Positions 16,259-23,530 of a stretch of 29,584 bases of DNA are shown here, piece after piece. Within the stretch, counting starts at the first letter, position 1; every line of letters begins with the position of its first letter. The translations under genes and the position numbers were made by a program. The notes under the pieces are model-generated. The model worked only from the letters and a program-made list of their open reading frames with translations. It searched no databases and was not told where the DNA came from. Source of the stretch: Dethiothermospora halolimnae (GTDB lineage: Bacteria; Bacillota; Clostridia; Tissierellales; VENL01); NCBI RefSeq assembly GCF_037577855.1, contig NZ_JBAKFX010000049.1:1-29584 (forward strand), given 5' to 3'.

Positions 16259-18037
16259 ATGTCATTAGATGGAATCGTAGTTAAATCTATTGTAAATGAA
16301 TTGGAAAATACCATTTTGAATGGTAAAATAGATAAAATATATCAACCTGAAGAAGATGAAATTTTAATTAACTTAAGAAGCAAAGGTAACAATGTAAGGT
16401 TATTAATGTCTGCCAGTAGTAATAATCCTAGAATTTATTTAACTGAAAATAAAAAATCTAATCCCATTAAACCCCCTATGTTTTGTATGTTGCTTAGGAA
16501 ACATCTTCAAGGTGGTAGGATAATTGCTATAAAGCAGCCTTTATTAGAAAGAATTATTAATATTGAAATAGAAAGTTTAGATGAGCTTGGGGTAATGTCC
16601 ACAAAAGAGCTTATAATAGAAATAATGGGTAGACATAGTAATATTATTTTGCTAGAACAGGACTCTAAAAAAGTAATAGACTCTATAAAGAGAATTACTC
16701 CAGATATAAGTAGGGTGAGACAAATAATGCCCGGTTCTATATATAAACTCCCTCCTTCTCAAGATAAATTAAATCCACTGTTTATAAACAAAGAACAGTT
16801 GATAGATAAAATTAATAATACCAATGAGGGAACTGAAATATATAAGTTTATATATAAAACATATATGGGAATCAGTCCTTTAATAGCCAGAGAAATATGC
16901 CAACGGGCAGGACTCAATTCAAATCTTAAATTGGGGGGGTTAAGTGAGCATAACAGAGAAAGTTTATTTATTTCTTTCAATAATGTTATAGACAACATTA
17001 ACTTTAATAGATATGAGCCCACTATGGTAATTGATGAAGAAAATAGTAAAGCTCTGGGCTTTTCCGTTATAGATATAACCCAATATGGAGACATGAAAAA
17101 GATACACTTTGATTCTGTTAGTAAAGTATTAGAAGAATATTTTACTACTAGGGATAAATTAGACAGGATTAAACAGAAGTCCATAGACTTAAGAAAAGTA
17201 ATAAATACAAATCTAGATAGGGCAAAGAAAAAAATAGCTAAACAAAAACAAGAACTAATAAATGCTGAAAAAAGGGAAAAGTATAAAATATATGGGGATT
17301 TAATAACAGCCAATATATATAGGATTGAAAAGGGGCAAGAAAAAGTAAATGTGCAAAATTTTTATAGTGAAGAACAAGAAGAAATAGAAATTAGACTAGA
17401 TAATAGACTAACACCTTCACAAAATGCTCAAAAATATTATAAGAGATATAATAAACTTAAAAATGCCCACAAATTGGTGGCCAAACAAATTGAATTTACA
17501 AAACAAGAAATAGACTACTTAGAACATATTTTAGTAAGTATAGATAATTGTACTGAAGTAAAGGAATTAGATGAAATAAAAGAGGAATTAGCTAAAGAGG
17601 GTTATATTAAAGCTAGGAGTAAGAATAAGAAGAAAAATAAAAAATCCACAGAATCTACCCCTAGACATTATATATCCTCAGATGGCTATGATATATATAT
17701 TGGTAAGAATAATAAACAAAACGACTACCTTACCCTTAAGTTTGCCAGTAAAGATGATATTTGGCTTCATACCAAGGATATCCCTGGCTCTCATGTTATA
17801 ATAAAAACTAAAGGTGGAGAGGTTCCAGAAACAACATTGGATGAGGCTGCATTGTTAGCTGCATATTATAGTAAAGGTAAAATGTCCAGTAATGTTCCTG
17901 TGGACTATACAGAAAGAAAAAATGTAAGAAAACCAAATGGAGCAAAACTTGGTATGGTTATTTATGATAATAATAATACTTTATATGTTACTCCTAGAGT
18001 AAGTGAGATAAATAAGATTAAAATAGCTGAAGATTAA
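16259..18037 (+). CDS. rqcH: Rqc2/NEMF homolog RqcH (NFACT protein)
   Basis: RqcH binds split 50S subunits carrying stalled peptidyl-tRNA and recruits tRNA-Ala to add C-terminal poly-alanine degradation tails. The same family was earlier described as fibronectin-binding protein FbpA. The 592 residues show the NFACT-N domain (start SLDGIVVKSIVNEL, MGRHSNIILL, NPRIYLTE), helix-hairpin-helix and long coiled-coil segments (about 300-345 and 385-430), a Lys/Asn-rich linker near 458-475, and the NFACT-R domain (about 475-592, DIWLHTKDIPGSHVIIKT). The ATG has a GGAGG site seven bases away. It is the only plus-strand gene in the window, convergent with the ABC permease gene and sharing a symmetrical terminator with it. 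Confidence 0.95.
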   Translation: MSLDGIVVKSIVNELENTILNGKIDKIYQPEEDEILINLRSKGNNVRLLMSASSNNPRIYLTENKKSNPIKPPMFCMLLRKHLQGGRIIAIKQPLLERIINIEIESLDELGVMSTKELIIEIMGRHSNIILLEQDSKKVIDSIKRITPDISRVRQIMPGSIYKLPPSQDKLNPLFINKEQLIDKINNTNEGTEIYKFIYKTYMGISPLIAREICQRAGLNSNLKLGGLSEHNRESLFISFNNVIDNINFNRYEPTMVIDEENSKALGFSVIDITQYGDMKKIHFDSVSKVLEEYFTTRDKLDRIKQKSIDLRKVINTNLDRAKKKIAKQKQELINAEKREKYKIYGDLITANIYRIEKGQEKVNVQNFYSEEQEEIEIRLDNRLTPSQNAQKYYKRYNKLKNAHKLVAKQIEFTKQEIDYLEHILVSIDNCTEVKELDEIKEELAKEGYIKARSKNKKKNKKSTESTPRHYISSDGYDIYIGKNNKQNDYLTLKFASKDDIWLHTKDIPGSHVIIKTKGGEVPETTLDEAALLAAYYSKGKMSSNVPVDYTERKNVRKPNGAKLGMVIYDNNNTLYVTPRVSEINKIKIAED

Positions 18038-18072
18038 ATAAGACTGAGACCTATAGGTCTCAGTCTTATTTA
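18035..18072. terminator. Bidirectional terminator containing both stop codons
   Basis: A perfect 17-bp inverted repeat (18035-18051 with 18056-18072) with the loop TATA separates convergent rqcH and the ABC permease gene. It includes the TAA stop of rqcH (18035-18037) and the TAA stop of the permease (18068-18066). The stem ends are AT-rich, so each strand supplies a U-rich 3' arm, although no long separate U-tract follows. Confidence 0.8.
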
Positions 18073-18827
18073 ATATCCTTTTTGTTTATATAAACTATAC
18101 TTCCTATAGTAAACACAATAAATATACCAAACATAGATATAATAGATTTTAATAAATTAAAATCCACTTTTGTACCTACTCCTGAAAACGGTAAATCAAA
18201 TACATTTATGATGACCATATGGGGTCCCATCCATGGAAATATATTAATATATTCAGTTTGTGCTATAAATAATCCAACCATTAATGCAACTATCATTGAT
18301 ATTACAACAGGTATATAGTTTTTAACAACTAAAGTTATAAACATTACAAAGGGGGTTAATAAGAAAGATAATATTCCAAATGAAGTATAAATTTTAATAA
18401 TTTTTAAAACCTCACTAAGACCTAAACCTTCAAATCTTCCTATAAAACTTAACAATAAACTTATAATTAATGAAATATACATAAATGATACTATCCATAA
18501 CAATATTATTATCATTTTAGATATTATATATTTAGATCTACTTATAGATATAGACAATATGTTTTTAAGTGTATCCTCATCATATTCTCTATTGAAAATA
18601 TAACTTGTAACTAGTCCAAAACTAATAGTTCCAAGGAACATTCCCATCATTATTATATTTCCATAACCTAATGATTCAAAGTTCCCAATATAATTAGGTA
18701 TATTATATTGTTTATGTAATTCTGCGATAAAGAGTATTAGTGGTATTATAGCACTACCTAATATACTAAGTAGCAATATTTTAGACCTTTTTAATTTTAA
18801 TATTTCAGTATATATTAAGCTAGTCAA
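18066..18827 (-). CDS. ABC-2 type transporter permease, BcrB-like
   Basis: This 253-residue integral membrane protein has about six hydrophobic helices (roughly 16-34, 54-74, 98-125, 147-168, 172-190, 232-247). That is typical of the ABC-2 permeases of bacitracin or lantibiotic resistance transporters. The start is TTG at 18827 with GGAGGGG six bases upstream, and the gene overlaps the ATPase gene by 8 bases, so the two are made together. There is no large extracellular loop of the BceB kind, so this is the BcrAB class rather than the BceAB class. The substrate cannot be told from sequence; a peptide antibiotic or lipid-linked compound is an inference from context. Confidence 0.85.
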   Translation of the reverse strand: MTSLIYTEILKLKRSKILLLSILGSAIIPLILFIAELHKQYNIPNYIGNFESLGYGNIIMMGMFLGTISFGLVTSYIFNREYDEDTLKNILSISISRSKYIISKMIIILLWIVSFMYISLIISLLLSFIGRFEGLGLSEVLKIIKIYTSFGILSFLLTPFVMFITLVVKNYIPVVISMIVALMVGLFIAQTEYINIFPWMGPHMVIINVFDLPFSGVGTKVDFNLLKSIISMFGIFIVFTIGSIVYINKKDIK

Positions 18828-19740
18828 TTCTATCCCCTCCAGTTAATTTTAAAAAATAGTCTTCTAAATTATCTTCACTCAGTTTTAACTTAGATACTAG
18901 AATGTCATTATCATTGAATAACTTATTTATATGTTCAATCTTCTCTAGGTCAGAATAAACTCTTATACTTCTATTCTCATGAACATCATAGTCTTTTATA
19001 TTAAGTTTTCTTTCCAATAACATAGTTGCTCTACCGTCATCTGATACAACAACCTCTACATACCTCTTATTTTTCTTTCTCAATTCATCAAATGTAATCT
19101 CTTCTAATAACTTTCCTTTATGTATTATTCCTATAGTTGTTGCCAATTGTTGTACTTCACTTAGTATGTGGCTGGACATAAGTATAGTTATCTTTCTTTT
19201 TTCTGCCAATTCCTTTATCATCTTTCTTACTTCTTTAATTCCGCCAGGGTCCAGGCCATTGGTTGGTTCATCTAGTATTAAAAGCTCAGGATTGTGTAGT
19301 ATGGCCCTTGCTATACCTAATCGCTGTTTCATTCCTAAAGAGTAATTCTTTACGAGTTTATTTCTTGCATCTAACAATCCTACATTCTCTAAAGTTTCTT
19401 CTACAACATGGTTACTTTGAACCCCTAATAACTTCTTATTAATTTTTAAATTCTCTACTGCTGTCAAATTTCCATAAAAACCTGGAACTTCAATTAGTGA
19501 CCCTATCCTTGGTAATATATACTTTTTATTAGATTTAAAGTCCCTACCAAATATACTAAAGCTACCTCTAGTTGGTTTTGCTAACCCTAATAACATTCTA
19601 AGAGTTGTAGTTTTTCCTGCTCCATTTAAGCCTAAAAATCCGTATATACCCCCTTTTTCTATATTCATATTTACATTATCAACTACTTTTTCGGTTCCAT
19701 ATTGTTTTGTAAGATTATGAGTATTAATTATAGTTTCCAT
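18820..19740 (-). CDS. ABC transporter ATP-binding protein, BcrA-like
   Basis: This 306-residue ATPase drives the adjacent permease. Its motifs are Walker A GLNGAGKTT (37-45), signature YSLGMKQRLG (133-142), Walker B LLILDEPTNGLDPGG (from 153) and the SSHILSE switch with His near 191. The C-terminal 75 residues after the ATPase core form the extension common in bacitracin and lantibiotic exporters. The ATG has a GGAGGT site. The gene heads a two-gene operon behind a promoter with four regularly spaced half-sites, next to a two-component system. Confidence 0.92.
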   Translation of the reverse strand: METIINTHNLTKQYGTEKVVDNVNMNIEKGGIYGFLGLNGAGKTTTLRMLLGLAKPTRGSFSIFGRDFKSNKKYILPRIGSLIEVPGFYGNLTAVENLKINKKLLGVQSNHVVEETLENVGLLDARNKLVKNYSLGMKQRLGIARAILHNPELLILDEPTNGLDPGGIKEVRKMIKELAEKRKITILMSSHILSEVQQLATTIGIIHKGKLLEEITFDELRKKNKRYVEVVVSDDGRATMLLERKLNIKDYDVHENRSIRVYSDLEKIEHINKLFNDNDILVSKLKLSEDNLEDYFLKLTGGDRID

Positions 19741-19767
19741 TTCGCTACCTCCTTAGCTAGTCTCTAT

Positions 19768-19795
19768 ATAATATAATAGTCTATTAAGTTTACAA
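19768..19795 (-). promoter_or_regulatory. Promoter of the BcrAB-like transporter operon
   Basis: The minus strand has -35 TTGTAA (19795-19790) and -10 TATTAT (19773-19768) with a 16-base spacer, about 30 bases before the ATG of the ATPase gene. The last operator half-site overlaps the -35, as expected for a class II activator. Confidence 0.6.
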
Positions 19796-19825
19796 GGGGC
19801 TTAATGAAATCTTACAATTTTCTTA
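19789..19825 (-). promoter_or_regulatory. Operator array: four TAAG/TAAA half-sites at 11-bp spacing
   Basis: On the minus strand TAAG occurs at 19825-19822, 19814-19811 and 19803-19800, and TAAA at 19792-19789, each exactly 11 bases apart. Seen another way, the 15-base pattern TTAAGNNNNTTGTAA repeats twice with a 22-base period. Tandem direct repeats near one helical turn are the usual binding pattern of OmpR/PhoB-type regulators. The RR gene two genes upstream encodes such a protein, so it is the likely ligand; this is an inference. Confidence 0.6.
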
Positions 19826-19841
19826 AATCCATATATAGCAA

Positions 19842-19866
19842 GCTGGGGGATTACAAATCCCCCAGC
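19842..19866. repeat. Intergenic GC hairpin, copy 1
   Basis: A perfect 11-bp inverted repeat (GCTGGGGGATT, 19842-19852, with 19856-19866) with an ACA loop, between the kinase stop and the transporter promoter. The same hairpin with the same loop pattern and the same CAACA flank occurs at 22696-22718. It may also end transcription of the kinase operon, but neither strand has a U-tract directly after it. Confidence 0.75.
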
Positions 19867-19884
19867 AACAATAAGAAGGTCATT

Positions 19885-20913
19885 CTATCTTTTTTTTAGT
19901 TCAAAGCTAAAAGTCGTTTTCTCATAGGGTATACTTTCCACCCATATTTTCCCTTTATTTAATTCTATAAGCTTTTTTGATACAGCTAAACCGAGACCAT
20001 TATTTTTTGAGACTTTCCTAGAGCTGTCTGCCCTATAAAGTCTATCAAATACATAATTAATATCTTCATTATTTATTCCCTTTCCTTTATCCCAAATATT
20101 TACTATAACCTTATCTTCAAACTCTATAACTTCAACTCCTGTTTCTTCCCCATCTTTTCCATGTATAATAGAATTTTTAAGTATATTATTTAATACTCTT
20201 ACTATACTAGTTCTATCTACCAATACATTTAATGGCTTTTCAGGTATATCTACTTTAAGGTTTATATCATTATTTTTTATAGAAGGTAAAAATCCTATTA
20301 AACATTCCCTAACTATTTCTGATAAATTATGCCTTTCAAAATTCATAGGTGTTTCTCCTGCATCTAATTTAGCCATTTCAAAAATATTATCTATCATTTG
20401 TTTTAAATCTTTAGACTTTTTAAGTACTATGTCAATGTATTCTTCCCTTTCTTTCTCATCCTCATAGACCCCATCCTTTATAGCATCTATATACCCTATT
20501 ATAGATGTTAGAGGTGTCCGTATATCATGGGACATATTAGACAAAAGCTGTTTTCTTGTATTTTCCAGTTCTATCTTTTCTATCCGTTCTTTTTGTAACT
20601 TTTCAATAATTAAGTTAACTTCTTTTGCTAAGTCACATATAAAGCTATTACCATCAATATGTATTCTAGCATTTAAATTATCATCTAATATTTCTTTACT
20701 ACTATCTATAATATTGTAGACCTCTTTATTAATTCTTTTAATAAAATATATGATTATAATAAATAATACAATTATTATAAAACTAAAAATATTATTACAA
20801 AAACTGTTTATATTACCAAATTGAAAAATAGATTGGGACATCACTAATCTTCCACCAACAGCTATAGTTATTCCCACTAAACATAAAAACACTATAATTT
20901 TATCCTTCTTCAT
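19885..20913 (-). CDS. Sensor histidine kinase, short-loop membrane type
   Basis: This 342-residue sensor has two membrane helices (about 5-24 and 43-58) joined by a loop of under 20 residues. A short linker follows, then the HisKA domain with phospho-acceptor His129 in NMSHDIRTPL, and the ATPase domain with N box (NNILKNSIIHG), G1 WDKGKGI and G2 NNGLGLAVSKKL. Such a small external loop suggests it senses inside the membrane or through the transporter. The ATG lies four bases after the last base of the regulator's stop codon. Its downstream neighbours encode a BcrAB-like transporter. Confidence 0.92.
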   Translation of the reverse strand: MKKDKIIVFLCLVGITIAVGGRLVMSQSIFQFGNINSFCNNIFSFIIIVLFIIIIYFIKRINKEVYNIIDSSKEILDDNLNARIHIDGNSFICDLAKEVNLIIEKLQKERIEKIELENTRKQLLSNMSHDIRTPLTSIIGYIDAIKDGVYEDEKEREEYIDIVLKKSKDLKQMIDNIFEMAKLDAGETPMNFERHNLSEIVRECLIGFLPSIKNNDINLKVDIPEKPLNVLVDRTSIVRVLNNILKNSIIHGKDGEETGVEVIEFEDKVIVNIWDKGKGINNEDINYVFDRLYRADSSRKVSKNNGLGLAVSKKLIELNKGKIWVESIPYEKTTFSFELKKR

Positions 20914-20917
20914 AGCA

Positions 20918-21619
20918 TCATTCCTCTGTAAATTTATAACCTATTCCCCAAACTGTCTGTATAAGTTTAGGTTCTTTAGGATTGTCTTCAATCTTTTTTC
21001 TAAGCCTTCTTATATGAACCATAACAGTATTATCATCTTCATAATAATTATCGCCCCAGACGTTTCTAAATATTTGCGCCTTGGTAAATACCTGCTTTGG
21101 ATTATTTATAAAAAATTTAAGAAGCTTAAATTCTATAGCCGTTAATTTAACAGGTTCACTATTAATATAAACACAATAGCTATCAAAGTCTATTTTTATC
21201 TTTCCTATTTCTTTATATCTATCTTCTTTATATTCCCCCTTTGCTCCTATAACATAATACCTTCGTAAATGAGCCTTTACCCTAGCTACTACTTCATTTA
21301 TACTGAAGGGCTTAGTAATATAATCGTCAGCCCCTATGCTTAATCCTAACACCTTATCTATCTCGCTATCCTTAGCGGTGAGCATAAGTATGAGAGCGCT
21401 AACTCGATCCCTTATACGTCTACATACTTCTATTCCATCAACCTTTGGCATCATAAGATCTAAAACTATTAAACTATATTTGTTATTAGTTATAAGATCT
21501 ATAGCCTCCTGACCATGGGATGCTGTATCAACTTCATATCCTTCCCGCTCTAAATAACGCTTTAGTAATTTCTGTATCTCAACTTCATCGTCCGCCACTA
21601 ATATTTTTATATCTTCCAT
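20918..21619 (-). CDS. OmpR/PhoB-family response regulator
   Basis: This 233-residue regulator has an N-terminal receiver domain with the acidic pair Asp10-Asp11, phosphorylated Asp54, Thr81 and Lys103. The C-terminal winged helix (about 130-230) carries the typical EFKLLKFFINNPKQVFTKAQI, DDNTVMVHIRRLRKKI and VWGIGYKF blocks. It is cotranscribed with the sensor kinase gene downstream. The 11-bp-spaced repeats in front of the ABC operon are the best candidate target in the window. Confidence 0.94.
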   Translation of the reverse strand: MEDIKILVADDEVEIQKLLKRYLEREGYEVDTASHGQEAIDLITNNKYSLIVLDLMMPKVDGIEVCRRIRDRVSALILMLTAKDSEIDKVLGLSIGADDYITKPFSINEVVARVKAHLRRYYVIGAKGEYKEDRYKEIGKIKIDFDSYCVYINSEPVKLTAIEFKLLKFFINNPKQVFTKAQIFRNVWGDNYYEDDNTVMVHIRRLRKKIEDNPKEPKLIQTVWGIGYKFTEE

Positions 21620-21652
21620 CTTTTACCACCTTATATTATATTTTTTATAAGT

Positions 21653-21662
21653 ATTATAACAT
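21653..21662 (-). promoter_or_regulatory. Candidate extended -10 promoter for the two-component genes
   Basis: The minus strand reads TATGT then TATAAT (-10 at 21658-21653), an extended -10 element, about 33 bases before the regulator ATG. No good -35 is present, and the region where one would lie is the terminator hairpin of the PAP2 gene. Confidence 0.45.
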
Positions 21663-21689
21663 AAAAACTGGTCTGGACATATCCAGACC
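21661..21689 (-). terminator. Terminator after the PAP2 phosphatase gene
   Basis: Bases 21689-21682 pair with 21677-21670 (GGTCTGGA stem, TATG loop), followed in minus-strand RNA by AG and five U (21667-21663). It lies ten bases after the PAP2 stop and just upstream of the two-component promoter. Confidence 0.8.
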
Positions 21690-21698
21690 TAGATAAAA

Positions 21699-22544
21699 TT
21701 AACTCAATTTTAATTTCTTAAATAAATATGGAGCTACTAAAGTAACCCATATTCCCAGTATCAGATATCTTATATATATATACATTGTTCCTAAAGGAAA
21801 AATATATTTTAACCCAACTTGTAATATAAGAAATCCTACTATACCTACCATATATTTAGCTATCTGACTACTTAACTTTGCTCTTTCATTAAACCTTATA
21901 TGGTTATCTTCTATCACATAACCTATTAAAGCTCCCATCATTAATGGCAGTAACTTTATGGTGTTCTCATCATAATAAACCATTAATAAAATATTTGGTA
22001 TAATTATAGCTAATATTATGGTAAAAATATAATTCAACTTCATAGTGGACACTTTTCTAATTATAAAGTCACTTATAAAAGCGACAAATATAGCTATAAT
22101 AAATCCTCCTAAAATATCCACTGGCCAGTGCACCCTAAGATATAGCCTTGAAAATGCTACTAACACTATAGTTAACCAGCCTATTATATAAAGAGCTTTA
22201 TTTTTTACTTGATACATTAAATACAACCAAAATGTACTACTCATTTGGGTATGCCCACTGGGAAATGAATATCCAGGGGCCGATTTAGTATATAGTGAAC
22301 TTATCTTTTCATTGTATATAGGCCTTTGAGTCTGAAATAAGTCCTTTAACCCACTATTAACATAAGCAGAAATCATAGTGACTACAAAAAGTCTTATCCC
22401 TAGCTTTTTGTTTATACACCAAAATACTAATGTCATAATAAGCACATAGAAAACTTCACTACCTAGATTAGTTATAAATATAAATATTTTATCTAATATT
22501 GGATTGCTTATTTCCTGTAAAAACAATAGAAAATCTAGTTGCAT
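21699..22544 (-). CDS. PAP2-family membrane phosphatase
   Basis: This 281-residue multi-helix membrane protein has all three phosphatidic acid phosphatase motifs: KxxxxxxRP (Lys67 to Arg74-Pro75), PSGH (95-98) and SRxxxxxHxxxD (Ser132-Arg133, His139, Asp143). The active site faces outward in this family. After the catalytic core, about 120 residues form further membrane helices that short BcrC-type enzymes lack. Substrates could be undecaprenyl pyrophosphate or another lipid phosphate. Its position beside a two-component system and a BcrAB-like transporter recalls BcrC of bacitracin resistance loci, but a terminator separates it from them, so co-regulation is unproven. The ATG has a GGGAGG site. 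Confidence 0.9.
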   Translation of the reverse strand: MQLDFLLFLQEISNPILDKIFIFITNLGSEVFYVLIMTLVFWCINKKLGIRLFVVTMISAYVNSGLKDLFQTQRPIYNEKISSLYTKSAPGYSFPSGHTQMSSTFWLYLMYQVKNKALYIIGWLTIVLVAFSRLYLRVHWPVDILGGFIIAIFVAFISDFIIRKVSTMKLNYIFTIILAIIIPNILLMVYYDENTIKLLPLMMGALIGYVIEDNHIRFNERAKLSSQIAKYMVGIVGFLILQVGLKYIFPLGTMYIYIRYLILGIWVTLVAPYLFKKLKLS

Positions 22545-22573
22545 AAAATCCTCCCTTTAAATTTCTTTTACCC

Positions 22574-22601
22574 TATATATATTTTCTATAACATGGTTTA
22601 A
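22574..22601 (-). promoter_or_regulatory. Candidate promoter for the PAP2 gene
   Basis: TTAAAC (22601-22596) and TATATA (22579-22574) on the minus strand with a 16-base spacer, about 30 bases before the ATG. The match is moderate in an AT-rich region. Confidence 0.35.
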
Positions 22602-22627
22602 TTCCCTTCTTTTTTTGAAATGTAGGG

Positions 22628-22664
22628 TAGAACAAAGAAGCGCCGTTGGCGCTTCTTTGTTCTA
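22628..22664. repeat. Long perfect intergenic hairpin, copy B
   Basis: A perfect 17-bp inverted repeat (22628-22644 with 22648-22664) with a GTT loop; the arm ends in GAAGCGCC. The related element at 5680-5700 has the same core (GAAGCACC) and the same TTTGTT-TAG flank with a shorter left arm. It lies between pyrE and the PAP2 gene. Confidence 0.8.
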
Positions 22665-22668
22665 GTCA

Positions 22669-22696
22669 GGGTGCAAGGTGCAAAGAGCAGGGAGTT
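22669..22696. repeat. Degenerate heptamer repeat, four units
   Basis: Four consecutive 7-base units read GGGTGCA, AGGTGCA, AAGAGCA, GGGAGTT. Copy A at 5720-5740 has three matching units in the same place relative to its hairpin. Seven-base periodicity in noncoding DNA is not explained by codons. Confidence 0.65.
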
Positions 22697-22718
22697 TGGG
22701 GGATTACGAATCCCCCAA
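22696..22718. repeat. Intergenic GC hairpin, copy 2
   Basis: A perfect inverted repeat (at least 10 bp: 22696-22705 with 22709-22718) with an ACG loop, nearly identical to the hairpin at 19842-19866, including the following CAACA. It directly follows the heptamer units. Confidence 0.75.
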
Positions 22719-22786
22719 CAACAGATTTTGCAGCATGGAATAAATTCTACTCTACCTTTCAAAATGATGTTTTATTTCTGTTCGTC

Positions 22787-22806
22787 GGACAGGGCGTGCC
22801 CTGTCC
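22787..22806. repeat. GC-rich palindrome
   Basis: A perfect 9-bp inverted repeat (GGACAGGGC, 22787-22795, with 22798-22806) around GT. It is a GC island in AT-rich noncoding DNA. No second copy was found in this window, and no U-tract follows on either strand. Confidence 0.65.
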
Positions 22807-22850
22807 CTATGCTTTTATATTTCTTCTTTATTTCTAAGCTCCTACATAAT

Positions 22851-22878
22851 AAAATTTTACGACCATCGGGAGTAAAAT
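22851..22878 (-). terminator. Possible terminator of the pyr operon
   Basis: In minus-strand RNA bases 22878-22872 pair with 22860-22854 (ATTTTAC stem, 11-nt loop), followed by UUUAUUAU. It lies about 60 bases after the pyrE stop. The stem is AT-rich and short, so the call is weak; it is the only candidate before the repeat cluster. Confidence 0.35.
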
Positions 22879-22888
22879 CTCCTTACCT

Positions 22889-22944
22889 ATTCTTTATTCT
22901 CTATTATTTATTCTTTATCTTTCCCCTCTCCTCTTTCCTCTATT
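22889..22944. repeat. Degenerate pyrimidine heptamer array running into the pyrE stop
   Basis: Eight consecutive 7-base units: ATTCTTT, ATTCTCT, ATTATTT, ATTCTTT, ATCTTTC, CCCTCTC, CTCTTTC, CTCTATT. The first four are clearly related, the later ones drift. The last unit contains the pyrE stop codon (22942-22940). Confidence 0.6.
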
Positions 22945-23518
22945 TCTTAAAAGTCCTGCTTCCTGGCTTAACTACTTCCACTCTATCTTTACATAGTGGG
23001 CAATCTTCTTCTGTATATGTTTCTATGTCAAAATCTATTACCGATCTTAGTTCTTCATCAAACTTTGTATTTCCTTTACTTCTATTTACTATACTACCTA
23101 CCCCTATTACTTCTCCACCACATTCTTTTATTACATCAATAACTTCTTTAACTGATCCTCCTGTGGTCACAACATCCTCTACCACAAGTACCCTCTGTCC
23201 TTTCTCTATATTAAAGCCCCTTCTTAATGTCATTTTTCCATTTTCTCTTTCCATAAATATATTTTTTATATTTAATTGTCTAGCCACTTCATATGCTAGT
23301 ATAATTCCCCCTACAGCTGGTCCTACTATTAAGTCTATTTTTTCATCTTTAAACTTTTTTACTAACTCCTCTGTAATCTTCTTTGAATACTCAGGATACT
23401 GAAATAACTGGGCACATTGTAAATACTGTTTAGAGTGTCTACCTGATGTTAATTTAAAATGTCCATTTAATAATACACCTGCTTTTTCAAATATGTTTAA
23501 TATCTCTTCCCTTTTCAT
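22940..23518 (-). CDS. pyrE: Orotate phosphoribosyltransferase
   Basis: PyrE joins orotate to PRPP to give orotidine 5'-phosphate. The 192-residue protein carries the PRPP motif VLVVEDVVTTGGS (110-122, with acidic Glu114-Asp115), the LTSGRHSKQYLQC substrate segment near 23-35 and the dimer catalytic loop MERENGKMTLRRGF (89-102). A C-terminal tail with CPLC (near 174) is seen in many archaeal and clostridial PyrE forms. It is the last gene of the pyr run, 12 bases after pyrDB, with a strong GGAGG site. Its stop codon lies inside a degenerate heptamer array. Confidence 0.95.
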   Translation of the reverse strand: MKREEILNIFEKAGVLLNGHFKLTSGRHSKQYLQCAQLFQYPEYSKKITEELVKKFKDEKIDLIVGPAVGGIILAYEVARQLNIKNIFMERENGKMTLRRGFNIEKGQRVLVVEDVVTTGGSVKEVIDVIKECGGEVIGVGSIVNRSKGNTKFDEELRSVIDFDIETYTEEDCPLCKDRVEVVKPGSRTFKK

Positions 23519-23530
23519 TAAAATCTCCTC

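Noticed and set aside
16759..17313. Minus-strand 184-codon frame inside rqcH
   Set aside because: It is antisense to the coiled-coil part of rqcH, whose protein is clearly conserved; no ribosome site and low-complexity hydrophobic composition.
19842..19866. Ordinary terminator for the histidine kinase gene
   Set aside because: Possible, but there is no U-tract on either strand and a near-identical copy exists elsewhere, so it was listed as a repeat.
22628..22944. CRISPR array in the pyrE-PAP2 gap
   Set aside because: The repeated units are heptamers and single hairpins; there are no 25-40 base repeats separated by similar-sized spacers and no cas genes.
22671..23402. Long plus-strand open frame of 243 codons opposite pyrE
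   Set aside because: It is antisense to most of pyrE and to the repeat cluster, has no ribosome site and its Ser/Thr/Pro/Phe-rich composition is that of a shadow frame.
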